A stretch of DNA of 20,804 nt from JBFMCU01 sp964428225 (GTDB lineage: Bacteria > Planctomycetota > UBA1135 > GCA-002686595), in NCBI GenBank assembly GCA_964428225.1, contig CAYRXS010000109.1, positions 1 through 20,804 on the forward strand, read 5' to 3'. The notes under the pieces are model-generated. The model saw nothing but the letters and a program-made list of their open reading frames with translations. It was not told the DNA's origin and did not search any database. How positions within the stretch are numbered: position 1 is the stretch's first letter; each line of letters starts with the position of its first letter. Shown piece by piece: positions 1 to 7,448 of the stretch. Made by a program: the position numbers and the translations under genes.

Positions 1-1236
1 CAGCACCCCGCCATTCGGCTCTCCGGTGGAGCCCGAGGTGTAGATCACGTAGCACACCCTATCATAAAAAAAAACGGAATCCGGCCTCGTGGTCGGCTGC
101 GCGTCGAGCGCGGGCCGATCGGCGTCGAGGTAGACGACCTTCGCCGAGGTTTCGGGCAGGGAATCCGCGAGGTGTCTCTGGGTGAGCAGGACTCCCACCC
201 CGGAGTCCTCGATCATGTACTGGAGGCGCTCCGGCGGATAGGAGGGATCCATCGGCAGGTAGGCTCCGCCGGCCTCGAGGATCCCCATGAGCCCCACCAC
301 CATCTCGAAGGAGCGCTCGCAGGAGAGCCCGACGAGCACCTCGGGGCCGCGCAGGTGGTGGGCGACCTGGTTCGCGCGCTCGGAGAGCTCGCGGTAGGTC
401 ATGCGCTCGCCGCGGTGCACGGCGGCGATCGCGTCCGGCTGCTCGACGACCCGGATCCCGAACAACCCGTGGAGAGTCGCGTCGCGCGGGAAGGGGCAGG
501 TCTTCTCGTTCCAGTCGTGCAGGATCCGTCGCCGCTCGGCCCCGGTCAGGAAGGGGAGCAGCCCGACGGGCCGCGTCGGATCGTCGACGATCCCCGCGAC
601 GATCGTCGCGAGGTGTCCGAGCATGCGCTCGACGGTGTCCTCGTCGAAGAGCTCGGCGTCGTACTCGATGGTGAGCGTTCCCTCGGCATCCGAATCGTCG
701 AGCACGACGACGAGCTCCATGCCCTCGCAGACGGGATCGACGCCCCAATCGCCGGCCGCGAGCCCGAACATCGCCGGGAAGAGCTCCGAGGCCTTCGCCC
801 CCAAGGCCTCGAGGATCTCCTCGAGGGGAACGTCGCCCTCCTGACGAGCGGCCGCGAGCCCGGCGCGGGTGCGGCCCAAGAGCTCACCGAACGACGGGTC
901 GCCCGACAGATCGGTCCGCAGGGGCCGGATCCGCTCGCCGTCGATCACTCCGCAGACGAGATCGGTCTGGGAGGTCGTGCGCAGGAGGAAGGTCTGCATC
1001 GCCGCGAGGCCCGCCTCGAGCAGGCCGGCTCCCCCGCTCGCGCCCAGCTCTCCGAGCCGGTCCCGGAGCCCCGCCCCCAGGGCCCGGGACGCCCGCGCCG
1101 GCCGCCAGGCCGCCCCGGCCGCGCGGGGGCGGGCGGTGGGCAGCTCGAGGGCCGGCGGATTCCCGGCCAGCTCGGCGACCCAGTGCGGGCAGCCCGTCTC
1201 CGGCGACGGGCGGTCTCGTTCGTCGGCGTGTGTCAT
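1..1236 (-). CDS. Nonribosomal peptide synthetase, N-terminal part (partial condensation + adenylation domain), cut by window edge
   Basis: The frame is open from ATG 1236 to the window edge (412 residues). Residues about 18-230 resemble the C-terminal lobe of a condensation domain: a start like HWVAELAGNPPALELP, then RTDLSGDPSFGELLGRTR, an EYDAELFDEDTVERMLGHL segment and the DDPTRPVGLLPFLTGAERR linker. The N-terminal lobe with HHxxxDG is absent, and so is the usual IGxFVNTL segment before LRTDLSGDPSF. An adenylation domain follows: core A1 MTYREL (279-284), A2 LEAGGAYLPMD (320-330), A3 YTSGSTGEPNGG (399-410). Adenylation domains activate an amino acid as aminoacyl-AMP and load it on a carrier protein. 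A half condensation domain at the N terminus suggests the first module of a line. Oddities are an 18-base AT-rich insertion just before A3, PNGG instead of PKG, and about five residues missing in HHLRGPEVL. No clear Shine-Dalgarno precedes ATG 1236, and the frame stays open upstream, so the start is uncertain. Substrate cannot be read because the specificity residues lie beyond the edge. Confidence 0.9.
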   Translation of the reverse strand, partial: MTHADERDRPSPETGCPHWVAELAGNPPALELPTARPRAAGAAWRPARASRALGAGLRDRLGELGASGGAGLLEAGLAAMQTFLLRTTSQTDLVCGVIDGERIRPLRTDLSGDPSFGELLGRTRAGLAAARQEGDVPLEEILEALGAKASELFPAMFGLAAGDWGVDPVCEGMELVVVLDDSDAEGTLTIEYDAELFDEDTVERMLGHLATIVAGIVDDPTRPVGLLPFLTGAERRRILHDWNEKTCPFPRDATLHGLFGIRVVEQPDAIAAVHRGERMTYRELSERANQVAHHLRGPEVLVGLSCERSFEMVVGLMGILEAGGAYLPMDPSYPPERLQYMIEDSGVGVLLTQRHLADSLPETSAKVVYLDADRPALDAQPTTRPDSVFFYDRVCYVIYTSGSTGEPNGGVL

Positions 1237-1459
1237 GCGGTTCGGGCGAGATGCGGGCGAGAATCCGCGGCGGGGGTGCTCCAGGAGACCGGAACGACGG
1301 CGGAATCGGCCCCTCGCCGGGGTCGCGCGGGCGCTGCGAGCACGGATCCCGGCGCCCCTCGACCTGCTCCGGGGGTGGAGCCGGCAAGTCCCCTCGGCGG
1401 GGCAACTTGGGGAGCTGCCCGGTTCGGCTCGGACCCGCGTTGGGCATAGGATAGCGGGG
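1237..1459. promoter_or_regulatory. Divergent intergenic region between NRPS and phosphopantetheinyl transferase
   Basis: This spacer separates two divergent starts, so promoters for both must lie in or near it. I see no convincing -35/-10 pair on either strand. It was checked for a missing condensation N-lobe on the minus strand and none is recognisable. An AGG about 10 bases before ATG 1460 may serve the transferase. Confidence 0.4.
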
Positions 1460-2179
1460 ATGAATCCGGGTACATGGCGGGATCCGCCCCTTCTCGGGGA
1501 GAGGGACGTCCTGATCGTCCGGCCCCGTGCGGACGGGGAGGAGGATTTCGGGGCGGAGGGACGATCCTGGCTATCGGCCGCCGAGCGGGGGCGGGCTGAG
1601 GGTTTTCGTCGCGACCTGGACCGTTCGCGGCTCCTCCTGCGCACCGCCTTCCTCCGGGGGGTCCTGGGGACGCTGACGGGCCTCGATCCGGCCTCCCTGC
1701 GCTTCGAGACCGGCGAGCACGGGAAGCCCCGCCTCGATCCCGCCCAGGCGGGGGAGCTGCGGTTCAACCTCTCCCACTCCCACGGCGAGGTCCTCCTGGC
1801 CGTCTCTCACCGCGAGGTGGGGGTGGACCTCGAGCGTCGCGCGCCCCTCGAGGACCTCGACCGCATGGCCGAGCGCATCCTGCACCCCGAGGAGCTCGGG
1901 CCCTGGCGTGCCCTGGAGGGCGAGGAGCGGATCCGGGCCTTCTTCCGGGCCTGGACTCGCAAGGAGGCCGCTCTGAAGGCCGTGGGGGCGGGTTTCTCGC
2001 GCGAGCCCGCGACGATCCAGGTCGGGCTCGAGGCCCGTTCGCCCGGGGAGCCGTGGGCTCCTCCGGATCCGACGATGCGCTCGTTCGGGGCCCTGGCGGA
2101 TCTGGGCGCGCCGGAGGGCTACGCCGCCGCGGTCTGCGCGGCGGGGGAGGATTGGCGGGTGGTGATCGCGGGGGAGTGA
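1460..2179 (+). CDS. 4'-phosphopantetheinyl transferase, Sfp/AcpT superfamily
   Basis: The 239-residue product moves the phosphopantetheine arm of coenzyme A onto the conserved serine of carrier proteins, turning apo-NRPS/PKS/ACP into the active holo form in the cytosol. The family motifs are in order: GKPRL (88-92), FNLSHS (102-107), the magnesium-binding GVDLE (121-125) and FFRAWTRKEAALKAVG (161-176), whose W..KEA..K pattern is the family signature. Length fits the Sfp type, with two similar halves. I chose ATG 1460 because an AGG lies about 10 bases upstream and the frame upstream reads as arginine-rich low-complexity sequence without homology. It is divergent from the NRPS gene at 1236, and such pairing usually means the transferase serves that pathway; this is inference. 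It may also serve fatty-acid ACP if no AcpS exists elsewhere. Confidence 0.93.
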   Translation: MNPGTWRDPPLLGERDVLIVRPRADGEEDFGAEGRSWLSAAERGRAEGFRRDLDRSRLLLRTAFLRGVLGTLTGLDPASLRFETGEHGKPRLDPAQAGELRFNLSHSHGEVLLAVSHREVGVDLERRAPLEDLDRMAERILHPEELGPWRALEGEERIRAFFRAWTRKEAALKAVGAGFSREPATIQVGLEARSPGEPWAPPDPTMRSFGALADLGAPEGYAAAVCAAGEDWRVVIAGE

Positions 2180-2180
2180 G

Positions 2181-2231
2181 CGCCGCGGACGGTGGCCGGG
2201 CCCCTCACGGCCCTCGACCCGGCGCGCGGCG
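2181..2231 (+). terminator. Possible nested stem-loop after the phosphopantetheinyl transferase
   Basis: CGCCGCG (2181-2187) pairs with CGCGGCG (2225-2231), and inside it GGCCG (2194-2198) pairs with CGGCC (2208-2212). It begins two bases after the stop codon. There is no T-tract, and GC-rich DNA forms such pairs by chance, so this is weak. Confidence 0.25.
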
Positions 2232-2321
2232 GGAGGGAGACTGGTGGGAGTGAATGGGCCCCGGTCGCGTCCGTAGCTCGTCCTCGCGCCCTCGCACCCA
2301 TCCCGAACCCCGCCCATCGCC

Positions 2322-2579
2322 ATGGAATACCTGCCCGCCGCCCTGGGGATTGTCGCTGGGATCGTGACCCTGGCCCTGACCTTCCGCCTCTTCTTCGGGA
2401 CCCAGCAGCGGTTCTTCGAGTGCCTGAAGTACTCCTTCACGCCCGACCTCGTCAGCTTGTGGCGCGGGGACTATCACCGCGACTGGGTGAGCTCGTTCGT
2501 GCTCTGGGTCTGGGTGATCGTGGGCGGCCTCGTCGGCTTCGGGGTGTTCGCGGGACTCGGAGCGCTCACCGGAATGTAG
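2322..2579 (+). CDS. Small two-span membrane protein, function unknown
   Basis: This 85-residue protein has two strongly hydrophobic segments, about residues 4-24 (AALGIVAGIVTLALTFRLFF) and 58-82 (SFVLWVWVIVGGLVGFGVFAGLG). A polar stretch between them contains FGTQQRFFECLKYSFTPDLVSLWRGDYHRDW. It is probably an inner-membrane hairpin. The amphipathic, aromatic-rich centre and the sharp ends of the hydrophobic segments argue for a real gene rather than a chance frame. It follows the phosphopantetheinyl transferase on the same strand by 142 bases, and a possible stem-loop lies between them. The next gene is convergent, ending at 2641. No Shine-Dalgarno is evident right before ATG 2322; purine-rich GGGAGGGAG lies too far upstream. 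I do not recognise the family. Confidence 0.7.
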   Translation: MEYLPAALGIVAGIVTLALTFRLFFGTQQRFFECLKYSFTPDLVSLWRGDYHRDWVSSFVLWVWVIVGGLVGFGVFAGLGALTGM

Positions 2580-2640
2580 AGGGGTGAATCCGGTCCCGTC
2601 CAGCTTCTCGAGAATCAGGTCCAGCCCGGGGGATCCCTAA

Positions 2641-5220
2641 CTACGAGACGCGATCGAACCACGTCTTCGCGATCCGACGGAGGTCCACTTCCTCCCTTTC
2701 GTCGTTCTGAAAGTACGTGGTCTCCAATTGCTCGATGTGGCGCACGAGCTCCTCGCGCTCGGATCCGGAGACCCCGTTGTTGGCCTCGATGTCGCGGAGG
2801 AGTCCGATGACCGTGAAGGGAGACACGGTCTCGGGCATCGAGAAGCGACCTGCGGGCCGGATCCGGCGGCGCACGCGGCGGGCGAGCCACGTGCCGAAGC
2901 CGGCGAGGGCGGCGAGACCGAGGGCTCCGATGAGCCAGGTGTAGAGGAAGCCGACGTCGCGCTCGCCGTAGCGGGCGGTGAGAGAGACGACCGGCTCCAC
3001 GCTCGCCAGATCGGCGTCCACGTAGCGGTGGTACTCCATCCCGACGTCCTCGATTCGCGCCACGCCGAACTGGAAGGTGTCGGGCAGCTCCTTCAGCTCC
3101 GCCTTCGCCTGCATCGAGACCATCCAGAGGCGCTCGGACACCACGGCGATGTCGTCACCCTCCTCGTCGAACTCCTTGACCGACACGCCCTGATCATCGA
3201 CCGAGACGACGTCGAAGCCCTCCGGCGCGAGATCGAGAAACGCGTCGAGATCGGGGACGAGCCCCCGGGCCTCGGCCTGGACCTCGAGCACGAGCCGGCC
3301 TTCGCCGGCCTGACGCTCGTCCAGGGTCTGGGTGACCTCGAGTCCCGCGCAGGGCCGTTGTTCGACCTCGACCGCCGAGGCATCGATGACGATCGGCGAG
3401 GATTCGACGGGCAGCACGGCATAGCCGGACGTGTCGAGGAAGTCGAGATCCAGGCGCAACGGCGGGACACGATCCACCTCCGGCCCGCGCGCTTGCAGTA
3501 GCACGTAGGCGTAGGGAGTGATCCTCCATCCGTACTCCTCGTCCGCGCGCGAATGCGTATTCGCGTGATTGAAGGTGATCGACAGGACGTCGAAGTGCTC
3601 CTGTAACGCCTCGATCGCGGCCTCCTCGAACTTGTCGCGGTAGTTCTCCGTCGGGCGCCCGTAGTTGTACGGGTTGCGCTGGTCGTTCTGGTTGACGAGG
3701 TACTTGGCGAATCCACCCGCCTCTCGCTCGATCTCGCGGGTGTGGCGGATGTCGACGTGGATTCCGAAGGGCTTCTTGCAGCCGATCCGATCGCCGCCGT
3801 CGGTCCGGGCCTCGAGCTGGATCTCGGTGACCAGGTCGTCGTAGTACTCCAGGACCTCGCGGGCATCCGCGGCGCGTTCGTGGTCGCCGGCGATCGCGAG
3901 ACCGGAACGGATGTAGCGGAACTTCACCGCCGGATTCACGTTGCTCAAGCGCGTGAAGAGCGAGTTGGCGAACATGGCCATGTGCCGGTCAGCCGCGTCG
4001 CCGGGGAGCGACAGGATTGCGGCCCGGATGAGATCGAGCTGAGCAGTGACGAGCTGCTTCCCGGAGTCGATCGCGCCCAGGTCGCAGGCGCCGAGGCAGG
4101 CGTAGAACCACGTCTCATAGACCTTCGTCGTCTCTTCTTCCTCCTTCAGGCTCCCGAGCTGCTCGCGGTAGAGATCCGCCGCTCGGTGGAAGCCGGCCAG
4201 GGCAGTCTCGCGGTCCGCCGAGAACTCGGAGGAGCGCTGCACTTCCTGGCGGAAGTTGTTCTCGTCGTGGTCCACGGAGGCCCGGGCGAGAAGGAGGGGC
4301 CAATCGTTCGGATGGGCGGCGAGCCCCTGGTTCGCGACGGAACGGGCCACCTCGTAGCCACGAAGGATCTCGCTCTGGATGTCCTTCTGGCGCCGACGCG
4401 TCTTGTTGTCCTTCTGGACCGCGGGTTGACGCCATACGCCCACGAGGTTGCTGCGCATGCGCTGGATCAGCTCGGCCAGAGTCTTCGTTCCGAGCGCGTC
4501 CATCGCCCCGAAGACCCGCTCGATCGTCTCGATCTGGTAGACCTCCGCCGCGCTGTGAGCGGATACGAAGGCGTTGGCGATCAGGCCTTCGTCGATGTCA
4601 TCGAGAGGCAACGCCTTCAGCCGCACCACCCACCCGGCGAGCTCCGCGAGGTTGCGATCCTGCTTGGAACGGGTGAGGGGAATGGCGTTCGCCCGTTCCT
4701 CGAACCCGTACATGAACATGTACGGGTCCGTGCGATTGCTCGCGGCATTGGGATTGTGGTTCCTCGCCCACACGCGCAGGAACTCGTTGACGAGCTCGGT
4801 GGCACGATCGGGGTGCGACACGGCGAGGCGTTCGATGTAGGGGAAGGCCTCGTTCTCCTCGTTCACCTTCAGGAGGAGCTGAGCAGTGATCATCGAGAAC
4901 CTGGGCCGCAATCCCTCGACGACCCGCTCGAGCCACGCGCCCGACGGGCGGATGTCGAGCATCTTGTCCGTCGTGATGGGCTGAGGCATGCCGCGGTTGT
5001 AGGAGGTCGGGTAGTCGTAGTAGTAGATGTTGCCGTAGGGATCCCGCCGGACCCGCGGCCCGCGACTCGTGGACGTGTCGTACGAGTAGCTGTGCTCCGC
5101 TTCGCGCAGCCAGTTCGTGGCGAGGAGATTGAGCGTTTCGCTCCACTCGGCCGCCCGCTCGGGCGCGGCGGCGATCAGGGCGTCGGCGGCCGTGGTCTGC
5201 AGCTCGAGACCCTTGTTCTG
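2641..5220 (-). CDS. Large exported Bat-operon protein, C-terminal part (downstream of a frameshift): helical repeats, beta-rich domain, one TM, cytosolic tail
   Basis: This frame continues the protein whose N-terminal part ends at 5175. Joined near 5220, they give one chain of about 1285 residues (CGG TTC, then CAG AAC AAG in the other frame). It has no start codon of its own near the junction. It encodes about 860 residues. First comes a long alpha-helical region with TPR- or HEAT-like spacing and tyrosine-rich patches (SYSYDTSTSRG, YGNIYYYDYPTSYNRG). Next is a beta-rich region from about joined residue 900. A single membrane span follows at about 1184-1206 (FLYTWLIGALGLAALAGFG), with RRVRRRIR just after it, then a tail of about 75 residues rich in acidic helices. 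The topology is a periplasmic body with a cytosolic tail, as in BatD proteins. It is the last gene of the MoxR/vWA operon. Function is unknown; I infer it is a structural partner or client of that machine. The gene ends with TAG at 2641-2643. Confidence 0.8.
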   Translation of the reverse strand, partial: QNKGLELQTTAADALIAAAPERAAEWSETLNLLATNWLREAEHSYSYDTSTSRGPRVRRDPYGNIYYYDYPTSYNRGMPQPITTDKMLDIRPSGAWLERVVEGLRPRFSMITAQLLLKVNEENEAFPYIERLAVSHPDRATELVNEFLRVWARNHNPNAASNRTDPYMFMYGFEERANAIPLTRSKQDRNLAELAGWVVRLKALPLDDIDEGLIANAFVSAHSAAEVYQIETIERVFGAMDALGTKTLAELIQRMRSNLVGVWRQPAVQKDNKTRRRQKDIQSEILRGYEVARSVANQGLAAHPNDWPLLLARASVDHDENNFRQEVQRSSEFSADRETALAGFHRAADLYREQLGSLKEEEETTKVYETWFYACLGACDLGAIDSGKQLVTAQLDLIRAAILSLPGDAADRHMAMFANSLFTRLSNVNPAVKFRYIRSGLAIAGDHERAADAREVLEYYDDLVTEIQLEARTDGGDRIGCKKPFGIHVDIRHTREIEREAGGFAKYLVNQNDQRNPYNYGRPTENYRDKFEEAAIEALQEHFDVLSITFNHANTHSRADEEYGWRITPYAYVLLQARGPEVDRVPPLRLDLDFLDTSGYAVLPVESSPIVIDASAVEVEQRPCAGLEVTQTLDERQAGEGRLVLEVQAEARGLVPDLDAFLDLAPEGFDVVSVDDQGVSVKEFDEEGDDIAVVSERLWMVSMQAKAELKELPDTFQFGVARIEDVGMEYHRYVDADLASVEPVVSLTARYGERDVGFLYTWLIGALGLAALAGFGTWLARRVRRRIRPAGRFSMPETVSPFTVIGLLRDIEANNGVSGSEREELVRHIEQLETTYFQNDEREEVDLRRIAKTWFDRVS

Positions 5221-6497
5221 AACCGTTGATCCGGATCCATGGCCTGGGCCACCAGCCCCGTGGAGGCGGCCGAGCCGATCGTCGAGAGGATCTCCATACC
5301 GCGCTCGGGACGATCCGTGAAGCTCTCGTCGAGCCAAACCTGGCCGAGCTCCTCGCGGATGCGGGGCGCGACGTCGACGGCTCGCTTCAGGGCCTCCTGC
5401 TTGTCCGTGTCCGATACCTCTCCGTCCGCGAGGACCGTCTGCGTCACCTCCCAGGCGCGCTCGAGGTGGATGGTCTCGCGCTCGTCGTCGTAACGGGCGA
5501 GGTAGTGGCGCGCGAGCAGGTTCAAGGCGGCTCGGTCGTTGGTCTCCCGGGCCTCCTCGGGCTCCGGCAGGAACTCGCCCGCCTCGATCGGAAAGCCACC
5601 TCCGAAGACGACCGTCGCCACCTGGGTGGGATCGAGGGGCAGGCTGCCCGCTTCCAGGCCCGCATGCAGGAGCTCGAGGCACCTCTCGACCAGGTTCCCG
5701 GCGTCGACGCACTGACCCAGGATCTTGCCGAGATTCGCGAGGTCACCCCGCTCGAGCTCGCCCTGCGCGGCGGCGGCGAGGCCCATGACGTCCTCGGGGG
5801 CGAAGAAGTTCTTCTCGTTGAAGGCGGCGTACTGATTGCGCTCCTGCTTCGGCCCCTTGACGAGGGACGTGAGCAACTGTCGATAGCCGACCTTGGCCTC
5901 CTTCTCGTCGAGGCCGGCGAGATACTCCTTCACCTCGCCCCAGTTCCCGAGGGTGACGTTGCGTTGGAAGAGGGCCATCTCCTCGTCCAGGGCCTTCATC
6001 TCGGCCTGCATCCGGGCCGCCTCCTCGGCCATTCGTGCCGCCTCGGCCTCGGCTTCGAGCTCCTCCTCGGTCTTCTCCGCCTCCTCCGCGGTCTCCGAGG
6101 ACGAATCCTCGGTCTCGGGAGGTGTCTCGTCCGCGGGAGCCTCGTCCTCCGCCGGAGCGTCCTCCTCGGGCGGGTCCGCCTCGTCGGCGGAGGCCGTTGC
6201 CTCCCCCGTCGTCTCCGGTTCGGGAGACGGGGGCGGAGTCGACCATACCTTCAGGATCACCGAGGGCCGTCGATCGAAGAGCAGCTTGGCGAACCGCTTC
6301 TGCCGTTCGCTCGGCTCCTCGGTCCCCTCGGAACCGCCGGTCAACCCTTCGAGTCCGGGGAACCCCTCGAATCCGGGTGGGAAGTCCCCGATCGGAACGA
6401 GGGTCCCGTCGGGAAGCTCGATGAACTCCTCCGCCTGCGTCCACGCGGGCGAGGAGAGCACGAACATGGCGGCGATCGTGGCGAGCAGGCGCTTCAT
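5175..6497 (-). CDS. Large exported Bat-operon protein, N-terminal part (ends at a frameshift)
   Basis: The 440-residue reading frame starts with a signal peptide (MKRLLATIAAMFVLSSPAWTQA). It continues with a Gly/Phe/Pro-rich segment (PPGFEGFPGLEGL), a long acidic Glu/Ala/Pro stretch at about 75-145, and a coiled coil at about 145-185 (EEELEAEAEAARMAEEAARM). Helical repeats follow, including an LLTSLVKGPKQERNQYAAFN segment. Sense sequence runs up to AQAMDPDQRF (residues 418-427). After that it becomes a short arginine/proline-rich tail ending at 5175, while the other frame becomes coherent at 5220. That is the mark of a one-base loss rather than of two genes. GTG 6500 lies directly before ATG 6497; I chose the ATG because it gives the standard signal peptide. 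A weak AGAG lies upstream. The gene before it, on the same strand, is the 209-aa protein, with a spacer of about 245 bases. Confidence 0.82.
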   Translation of the reverse strand: MKRLLATIAAMFVLSSPAWTQAEEFIELPDGTLVPIGDFPPGFEGFPGLEGLTGGSEGTEEPSERQKRFAKLLFDRRPSVILKVWSTPPPSPEPETTGEATASADEADPPEEDAPAEDEAPADETPPETEDSSSETAEEAEKTEEELEAEAEAARMAEEAARMQAEMKALDEEMALFQRNVTLGNWGEVKEYLAGLDEKEAKVGYRQLLTSLVKGPKQERNQYAAFNEKNFFAPEDVMGLAAAAQGELERGDLANLGKILGQCVDAGNLVERCLELLHAGLEAGSLPLDPTQVATVVFGGGFPIEAGEFLPEPEEARETNDRAALNLLARHYLARYDDERETIHLERAWEVTQTVLADGEVSDTDKQEALKRAVDVAPRIREELGQVWLDESFTDRPERGMEILSTIGSAASTGLVAQAMDPDQRFRTRVSSCRPRPPTP

Positions 6498-6742
6498 CAC
6501 GGGTCTCTGCTTCAGAGGAGAAAGAAAAGGTCAGGTGAATGTGGACTGCGGAAGCCGGCGCCGAAGCGGCCAGCCCTTCTCGCGATCCGATTCGAGGTCT
6601 CTGGTGGATCGAGAGGAGCTCAAGAACCGCCGCCGTCCGCGGGAGGGCCCGAGCTCGCTCCGCGCGCATCCTCCGGCTTGCGATTGCCCTTGGAACCTCT
6701 CTGGCTGCTCCGGCCGCGACCGCGGCCCGTGCCACAACCGCG
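6498..6742. other. Intra-operon spacer with one strong stem-loop, no gene seen
   Basis: This is the longest gap inside the minus-strand operon, where other gaps are 0-76 bases. Open frames crossing it read as arginine/alanine-rich noise. Besides the stem-loop at 6712-6727 I see no clear promoter, but its length leaves room for one serving the large exported protein. Confidence 0.4.
6712..6727 (-). terminator. Perfect stem-loop just downstream of the 209-aa gene
   Basis: GGCCGCG (6712-6718) and CGCGGCC (6721-6727) are perfect inverted repeats, in practice a 6-bp stem with a four-base loop. It lies about 16 bases past the stop codon at 6743. There is no T-tract on the minus strand, so it is either a weak terminator or an mRNA-stability hairpin that lowers expression of the large gene that follows. 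Confidence 0.4.
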
Positions 6743-7372
6743 TCATTGGCTGGGCAGGGGAAGACCCTGCAACTCGGAGAGGTTCATGCGAGCCAGACGA
6801 ATGGCGGACTCGAGATCTTCCTGGCCCCGGCGCAGGAGCGCCTCGTCGCCGTCGGACTCGATCTCCTCGACGAGCATCTTGAAGGTCTGCCGCGCGGCCT
6901 CGATCGTCGGCTCCCACTCCTCCCGGCCGGCACCCTCGAGGCGCTGGAGCCAGGTCATGTAGTACTGAGAGCTGGCCAGCGCGTGACGCGCCCCGCGGAG
7001 CAGGTCGGGATCGGCGCCATCGTCGGCCGCCATCTCGTCGACGAGGTCCTGAAGCTGCGCGTTCGCCTCGGGAAGCTTGGCGATGAACATCCGACACTTC
7101 GCGAGCTCGAGACGCACGCCGCGACGCGCGTGGATCTGGTCGGCGGGCAGCAGCCGAAGAGCGTCTTCGTAGGCCTTCGCCGCGCGAGCCCAGTCCGGAA
7201 CCGAGAGCTGGTTCGCGTCCTCGAGCTCGGCGGCCCGCCGCGCGGCCTCCTCGGCCACGGCCATCGCTTGCGTCGCGTCGTCGATGAGGATCCGGTCCTG
7301 TCCCGGACCCAGGTGATACGCTCCGGCCCCCACCGGTATCAGAAGCCACACTGCCAGGAGTTGTTTCTTCAT
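6743..7372 (-). CDS. Secreted helical-repeat (TPR-like) protein in the MoxR/Bat operon
   Basis: This is a 209-residue protein with a signal peptide (MKKQLLAVWLLIPVGAGAYH). The mature chain is almost all helical, with one segment close to a TPR unit (WARAAKAYEDALRLLPADQ, residues about 61-79) followed by RLELAKCRMFIAKLPEANAQL and further amphipathic helices to the end. Bat operons often carry TPR proteins (BatB/C/E in Bacteroides and Leptospira), and this may be the equivalent, acting as a periplasmic scaffold; that is inference. ATG 7372 is preceded by AGAGGG about 7 bases upstream, a usable ribosome site. The gene lies 76 bases after the BatB-like gene and about 245 bases before the large exported protein, with a perfect stem-loop on each side, so its dosage may be set separately from its neighbours. 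Confidence 0.85.
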   Translation of the reverse strand: MKKQLLAVWLLIPVGAGAYHLGPGQDRILIDDATQAMAVAEEAARRAAELEDANQLSVPDWARAAKAYEDALRLLPADQIHARRGVRLELAKCRMFIAKLPEANAQLQDLVDEMAADDGADPDLLRGARHALASSQYYMTWLQRLEGAGREEWEPTIEAARQTFKMLVEEIESDGDEALLRRGQEDLESAIRLARMNLSELQGLPLPSQ

Positions 7373-7395
7373 CTCGTATCCCTCTAGTCGATTTG

Positions 7396-7417
7396 GGATT
7401 CCGGGGTACCGGAATCC
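7396..7417 (-). promoter_or_regulatory. Perfect intercistronic hairpin upstream of the 209-aa gene
   Basis: GGATTCCGG (7396-7404) and CCGGAATCC (7409-7417) form a 9-bp stem with a GGTA loop. It lies 23 bases before ATG 7372 and 31 bases after the stop of the vWA gene at 7449. It has no following T-tract, so processing, transcript stability or a protein-binding operator is likelier than strong termination. Confidence 0.5.
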
Positions 7418-7448
7418 GGGTTCGCTCTGCCGTTCGGATTCTACATGT

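Noticed and set aside
66..74. Nine-T run on the minus strand as a transcription terminator
   Set aside because: No GC-rich stem-loop of useful length precedes it and it lies inside an open NRPS frame; it is better explained as part of the 18-base insertion.
172..1449. Long plus-strand open frame opposite the NRPS
   Set aside because: It is rich in Arg/Gly/Glu with no domain and mirrors the minus-strand NRPS frame, which carries clear A1-A3 motifs.
869..1459. Longer start for the phosphopantetheinyl transferase
   Set aside because: The extra 197 residues overlap the NRPS on the other strand, are Arg/Pro/Ala noise, and the normal Sfp length begins at 1460.
2580..2640. Palindrome TTCTCGAGAA (2605-2614) as a bidirectional terminator between convergent genes
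   Set aside because: Ten bases with no loop and no T-tract; too short to support termination by eye.
3742..5229. 495-residue plus-strand open frame inside the large operon gene
   Set aside because: High-GC shadow of the minus-strand helical-repeat protein, with no recognisable domain.
5210..5230. Programmed -1 frameshift in the large operon gene
   Set aside because: The junction CGGTTCAGAAC has no slippery heptamer and no obvious downstream pseudoknot; a one-base loss fits better.
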